Part shown: positions 60,630-64,000 of the stretch, piece after piece
Layout: each line of letters starts with the position of its first letter
Position numbering within the stretch: the stretch's first letter is position 1
DNA from: JAGHKQ01 sp041920565
GTDB lineage: Bacteria > Bacillota > Bacilli > Bacillales > Bacillaceae_G
Reading direction: 5' to 3'
Length of the DNA: 64,000 nucleotides
Assembly: GCA_041920565.1 (NCBI GenBank)
Contig: JBHGXS010000040.1
Span: 1-64,000, forward strand
Notes under the pieces: model-generated
The model's database searches: none
Told to the model about the DNA's origin: nothing
Seen by the model: only the letters and a program-made list of their open reading frames with translations
Position numbers and translations under genes: made by a program

Positions 60630-63038
60630 ATGTTCTCCAATAAAGAAAGCTTTAAATCTGCTTTTCTTGAAAAATTAGAAACCATGTACGGAAAAAGCTT
60701 TAAGGATTCTACTTTACGCGATCAATATCATACGCTTGGACATATGGTCCGGGAATACATAAGCTCGCGGTGGATTGCGACAAACGAAAAGAATCGCACG
60801 GAAAATAACAAGCAAGTCTATTATTTGTCCATCGAATTTTTACTCGGGCGGCTTCTCGGAAGCAATTTGCTGAATTTAGGAATACGGGAAGTATGTGAAG
60901 AAGGCTTGGCGGAGCTTGGCATCAGCTTGCATGAACTGGAAGAAAACGAGTCTGATGCCGGCCTTGGCAACGGCGGATTAGGCCGATTAGCCGCATGTTT
61001 TTTGGATTCGTTAGCGTCTTTGGATTTACCAGGGCATGGATGCGGCATCCGTTATAAGCACGGGCTGTTCGACCAAAAAATCGTAAACGGCTATCAAGTG
61101 GAGCTGCCGGAACAATGGCTGCGTCACGGTAATGTATGGGAGGTCCGCCGTCACGACCAAGCGGTGGAAGTGAGCTTTTGGGGAAAGGTAGAAACTTCTG
61201 TTGAAAACGGACGTTTGGAGTTTCGCCATACACAAGCAGAAACCATTACTGCAGTGCCGTATGATGTGCCGGTCATCGGCTATAACACGAGTACGGTCAA
61301 TACCTTGCGTTTATGGAATGCAGAGCCGTCTCCGTTTCCTCCAAACAGTAAAAATGTACTTGTGTACAAGAGGGAAACTGAAGCGGTATCTGAATTCTTA
61401 TATCCGGATGATACGCATGATGAGGGGAAAATTCTTCGCTTAAAGCAGCAATATTTTCTCGTATCGGCAAGTTTGCAGAACATCGTAAAGGGATATCGTG
61501 AGCGAAACGGCAGCTTAAAGAACTTTCATGAGAAGGTTTCCATCCATATTAATGATACGCACCCGGTATTAGCGATTCCAGAGCTGATGCGCATTTTGCT
61601 GGATGAAGAAAAAATGAGCTGGGATGAAGCTTGGCATATTACGGTAAACACCATTTCGTATACAAACCATACCACTTTATCAGAAGCGCTTGAAAAATGG
61701 CCGATTCATATATTCCAGCCGCTTTTGCCGCGTATTTATATGATTGTCGAAGAAATTAATGAAAGATTTTGCCGTGAGCTATGGAAACGATATACATACG
61801 ATTGGAAGCGTATCGAGGATATGGCAATTGTGGCTCATGGGCTTGTGAAAATGGCGCATCTGGCAATCGTCGGAAGCCATAGCGTGAACGGCGTAGCCAA
61901 AATTCATACGGAAATCTTAAAGCAGCGGGAAATGCGGTTGTTCTATGAATTTTATCCTGAGAAGTTCAATAATAAAACGAACGGGATTACGCATAGAAGA
62001 TGGTTGTTAAAAGCAAATCCGCAATTGTCCCAGTTAATCAGCGAGACCATCGGAACAGAATGGATCCAGAGACCTGCGAAGCTGCAATCGTTATTACACT
62101 ATAAAACAGATGCCGCTTTTCAAGAAGCGTTTTATCGTGTGAAGCAAGAACGAAAAGAAATTTTGGCAAAGCGCATTTTCGAACAAAACGGCATTCGCGT
62201 AGATGCGAGCTCCATTTTCGATGTGCAGGTAAAACGTCTGCATGCTTACAAACGCCAGCTTTTAAATGTCCTTCATATCATGTATTTGTACAATCGCTTA
62301 AAAGAAGATCCGGGCTTTAAGATGCATCCGCGTACCTTTATTTTTGGCGCCAAAGCATCACCCGGCTACTATTATGCGAAAAAAATTATTAAACTAATCA
62401 ACGATCTGGCGGATAAAGTGAACAATGATCCACAAACTCGTGATAGTTTAAGAGTCATTTTCCTCGAAAACTACCGTGTTTCTTTGGCGGAAGACATTTT
62501 TCCGGCAGCAGACGTAAGCGAACAAATCTCTACTGCCAGCAAAGAGGCATCCGGCACGGGAAACATGAAGTTCATGATGAACGGCGCCGTTACGGTGGGG
62601 ACATTAGATGGAGCCAATATTGAAATTAAAGAGGAAGTGGGGCCGTCCAACATCTTTATCTTTGGCTTAACGTCCGAAGAGGTGTTGAACTATTATCAAA
62701 GCGGCGGGTATCGTTCAAGCGATTATTATCATCATGATCTTCGCATTAAAAAAGCAGTGGATCAGCTGGTAAATGGGTTTTTTCCAAATGCGGGTGATGA
62801 ATTTGAAGCCATCTACGATTCTCTTATTATTCAGAATGATGAATATTTCGTACTGCGTGATTTTGCCCCGTATGTGGAGATTCAAGAAGCTGTGGGAAGA
62901 GCCTATCAAAACCGTAACCATTGGCTTGCGATGAGCATTTCCAACGTTGCGCAGTCCGGCTACTTTACAAGTGATCGCACTATTGCCCAATATGCGAACG
63001 ATATATGGAAAATCAATCCGGCGGAAGTAGTAAGATAA
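60630..63038 (+). CDS. glgP: Glycogen phosphorylase
   Basis: An 802-residue GT35 enzyme releasing glucose 1-phosphate from glycogen. N-terminal VYYLSIEFLLGRLLGSNLLN and GLGNGGLGRLAACFLDSLAS; HINDTHPVLAIPELMRIL; PLP lysine in EASGTGNMKFMMNGAVTVGT with LDGANIEI. The ATG at 60630 is preferred for the AAGGGG site ~9 nt upstream, though a GTG at 60621 would overlap the glgA stop. It balances the synthetic genes of the same operon. Confidence 0.96.
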   Translation: MFSNKESFKSAFLEKLETMYGKSFKDSTLRDQYHTLGHMVREYISSRWIATNEKNRTENNKQVYYLSIEFLLGRLLGSNLLNLGIREVCEEGLAELGISLHELEENESDAGLGNGGLGRLAACFLDSLASLDLPGHGCGIRYKHGLFDQKIVNGYQVELPEQWLRHGNVWEVRRHDQAVEVSFWGKVETSVENGRLEFRHTQAETITAVPYDVPVIGYNTSTVNTLRLWNAEPSPFPPNSKNVLVYKRETEAVSEFLYPDDTHDEGKILRLKQQYFLVSASLQNIVKGYRERNGSLKNFHEKVSIHINDTHPVLAIPELMRILLDEEKMSWDEAWHITVNTISYTNHTTLSEALEKWPIHIFQPLLPRIYMIVEEINERFCRELWKRYTYDWKRIEDMAIVAHGLVKMAHLAIVGSHSVNGVAKIHTEILKQREMRLFYEFYPEKFNNKTNGITHRRWLLKANPQLSQLISETIGTEWIQRPAKLQSLLHYKTDAAFQEAFYRVKQERKEILAKRIFEQNGIRVDASSIFDVQVKRLHAYKRQLLNVLHIMYLYNRLKEDPGFKMHPRTFIFGAKASPGYYYAKKIIKLINDLADKVNNDPQTRDSLRVIFLENYRVSLAEDIFPAADVSEQISTASKEASGTGNMKFMMNGAVTVGTLDGANIEIKEEVGPSNIFIFGLTSEEVLNYYQSGGYRSSDYYHHDLRIKKAVDQLVNGFFPNAGDEFEAIYDSLIIQNDEYFVLRDFAPYVEIQEAVGRAYQNRNHWLAMSISNVAQSGYFTSDRTIAQYANDIWKINPAEVVR

Positions 63039-63042
63039 CAAG

Positions 63043-63074
63043 AAAAACTCCTGAGACAGTCCAGGAGTTTTTCC
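63043..63074 (+). terminator. Glycogen operon terminator
   Basis: AAAAACTCCTG pairs with CAGGAGTTTTT around an 8-nt loop. Confidence 0.92.
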
Positions 63075-63098
63075 ATTCTGCAGGGAAAGGGGAAACAG

Positions 63099-63563
63099 AT
63101 GGATAAAACATTAGGCCTATTCATGCAAATCTCATTTCATCACATCTATGATCATTATCAGCCCAAATTGCTTCAGGCCATCCAGTCACTTACTGTTGAA
63201 GAATTGTGGGAAACCGAAGCGAATGTACAAAATTCGATAGGCGGCATCGTTTTGCATATTTGTGAACATCTCAAAAGAAATGCCATGCGCTATTCTAATC
63301 GAGAAGTAAGTTTCTCGAAAGGAATTGAAGATTATTTTCCGGGTTTAGCCTTATCGCCTCAGGAGTTAAGTATTGTTGTACAGGATACTTTAAACCATTG
63401 GAAAGATGAACTTGCAAAACTTAAAAATAATAACGGTTTTGGTATAGGTGATATGCATAGTCTGTATCACTTGGTGGAACATACCGGATACCATTTAGGC
63501 CAAATTGTAGACCGGGTAAAGAGAGTGAAATATAGTTCGTTTCAGTTTGCCAAAATGGGATAA
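63099..63563 (+). CDS. DinB-superfamily protein
   Basis: A 154-residue four-helix-bundle protein of the DinB/YfiT-like group. The metal-triad histidines lie in VLHICEHLKRNAMR (~50) and HLVEHTGYHLGQIVDRVK (~125-142). Members are putative metal-dependent thiol-S-transferases or stress proteins. AAAGGGG precedes the ATG. Substrate unknown; single gene. Confidence 0.83.
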   Translation: MDKTLGLFMQISFHHIYDHYQPKLLQAIQSLTVEELWETEANVQNSIGGIVLHICEHLKRNAMRYSNREVSFSKGIEDYFPGLALSPQELSIVVQDTLNHWKDELAKLKNNNGFGIGDMHSLYHLVEHTGYHLGQIVDRVKRVKYSSFQFAKMG

Positions 63564-63612
63564 ATGAAGCTGCTCTTAGGTCGATGATTGACAAATGATA
63601 GACAGAAAACAA

Positions 63613-63780
63613 TCATTCATAGCTAAGCCCTTTAGCCTCTTCAATCGGAAGAATAATGTAGTGCTCTCCGGTTTTCAACCCCAACATAGCTGCCTTATGA
63701 TCTGCATCTTCCATTGTTTCGGCGTAAGCGGCAATATATTTTGTACCATTTTCAGCTTTGCAAATGACGAATTGGTTCAT
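63613..63780 (-). CDS. 55-residue conserved-looking small protein
   Basis: The ATG at 63780 follows an excellent AAAGGAGAGG. The product reads MNQFVICKAENGTKYIAAYA, ETMEDADHKAAMLGLKTGEH, YIILPIEEAKGLSYE. The composition and ribosome site are those of a real gene; the fold is probably a small alpha/beta domain. I do not know the family or function. No signal peptide or membrane segment. Confidence 0.65.
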   Translation of the reverse strand: MNQFVICKAENGTKYIAAYAETMEDADHKAAMLGLKTGEHYIILPIEEAKGLSYE

Positions 63781-63901
63781 GAGTGCCCTCTCCTTTTATT
63801 TAAATTATCAAGGGTATATAAAATTAAAGATAATATCCAAATGATAGGATTGGCTAATTTTTTATTTATGTAAACCTACAATGATTTTCATTAAATATAA
63901 A

Positions 63902-64000
63902 TTAGAAATCGAGTAAGTGACAGTCGTCTAACCATGACTTAACATAATCAATGAACTTTTTGGCGGCAGGAGAGATATTTTTCAAGGATAGTACTGCAAT
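63902..64000 (-). CDS. LysR-type regulator, C-terminal end (partial)
   Basis: The last 32 codons are present, ending with TAA at 63902. The peptide includes LSLKNISPAAKKFIDYVKSW, which matches the end of the LysR substrate-binding domain (pattern S-P-A-A-x-x-F-I-x-x-x). The rest lies beyond the window, so targets and inducer cannot be judged. Confidence 0.6.
   Translation of the reverse strand: MAVLSLKNISPAAKKFIDYVKSWLDDCHLLDF

Noticed and set aside
1..64000. CRISPR arrays, prophage, rRNA genes, large biosynthetic clusters
   Set aside because: No regularly spaced repeats, phage structural genes, rRNA sequences or modular synthases were seen on either strand.

Overview
This window looks like chromosomal DNA of a low-GC Bacillaceae member (Bacillus sensu lato, close to the B. 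cereus group). The evidence is gene order and content: ddl, murF, cshA, a uvsE remnant, rhomboid, acpS, ydcC, alr, ndoAI, ndoA, tex, cmpA, sprT and tRNA genes in a row; an hppD/FAH/hmgA tyrosine-degradation cluster; a glgBCDAP glycogen operon; strong GGAGG ribosome binding sites; frequent TTG/GTG starts; many stem-loop/U-tract terminators. The species cannot be named from the sequence alone.

Region 1 (1-9.7 kb) is accessory in character. It begins with the right end of an IS21-like element. It then holds a formaldehyde/ribulose-monophosphate set: two HxlR-type regulators (291 and 9266), hxlA and hxlB (reverse strand), a broken iron-dependent alcohol dehydrogenase, a zinc-ribbon microprotein, zwf and a short gnd. 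HxlA and HxlB condense formaldehyde with Ru5P and isomerise the product to F6P. After a phosphoglucose isomerase encoded elsewhere, Zwf and Gnd can oxidise the hexose and return Ru5P, so the set could run a dissimilatory RuMP cycle. The hxlAB promoter and the promoter of the broken dehydrogenase carry the same 12-bp box at the same distance from the -35. Two TetR genes, a quinone-oxidoreductase-like gene with a near-perfect operator, and an OsmC remnant follow.

Region 2 (9.7-28.9 kb) holds ppaC, a DUF2339 membrane protein, an asymmetric heterodimeric ABC exporter, a lipoprotein esterase, an ABC-F protein behind a leader ORF and two terminators, a Cof-type phosphatase, a MATE transporter, a decayed yhgE, a yybP-ykoY (manganese) riboswitch in front of a small acidic lipoprotein, yvbH, an arginase-fold protein, an Hsp20 and an IS630 remnant.

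Region 3 (28.9-37.3 kb) has the homogentisate pathway (hppD, a deleted flavin-reductase gene, a FAH-family gene, hmgA), a YfnA-type permease behind a CodY-like box, a complete IS4-family element and an MFS transporter.

Region 4 (37.4-51.8 kb) is conserved core: cell-wall precursor genes, cshA with an attenuator-like leader, acpS, alr, the ndoAI/ndoA toxin-antitoxin pair, tex, cmpA, sprT, three tRNAs (Asn, Ser, Glu) and a DedA protein. uvsE has collapsed to 74 codons.

Region 5 (52-64 kb) carries lctP-ldh behind overlapping cre-like and Rex-like sites, the overlapping glgBCDAP operon, a DinB-family protein, a small ORF and the 3' end of a LysR-type regulator. At least eight broken or decayed genes and four kinds of IS remnant make gene decay a theme of the window. 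No CRISPR array, prophage or rRNA was seen.
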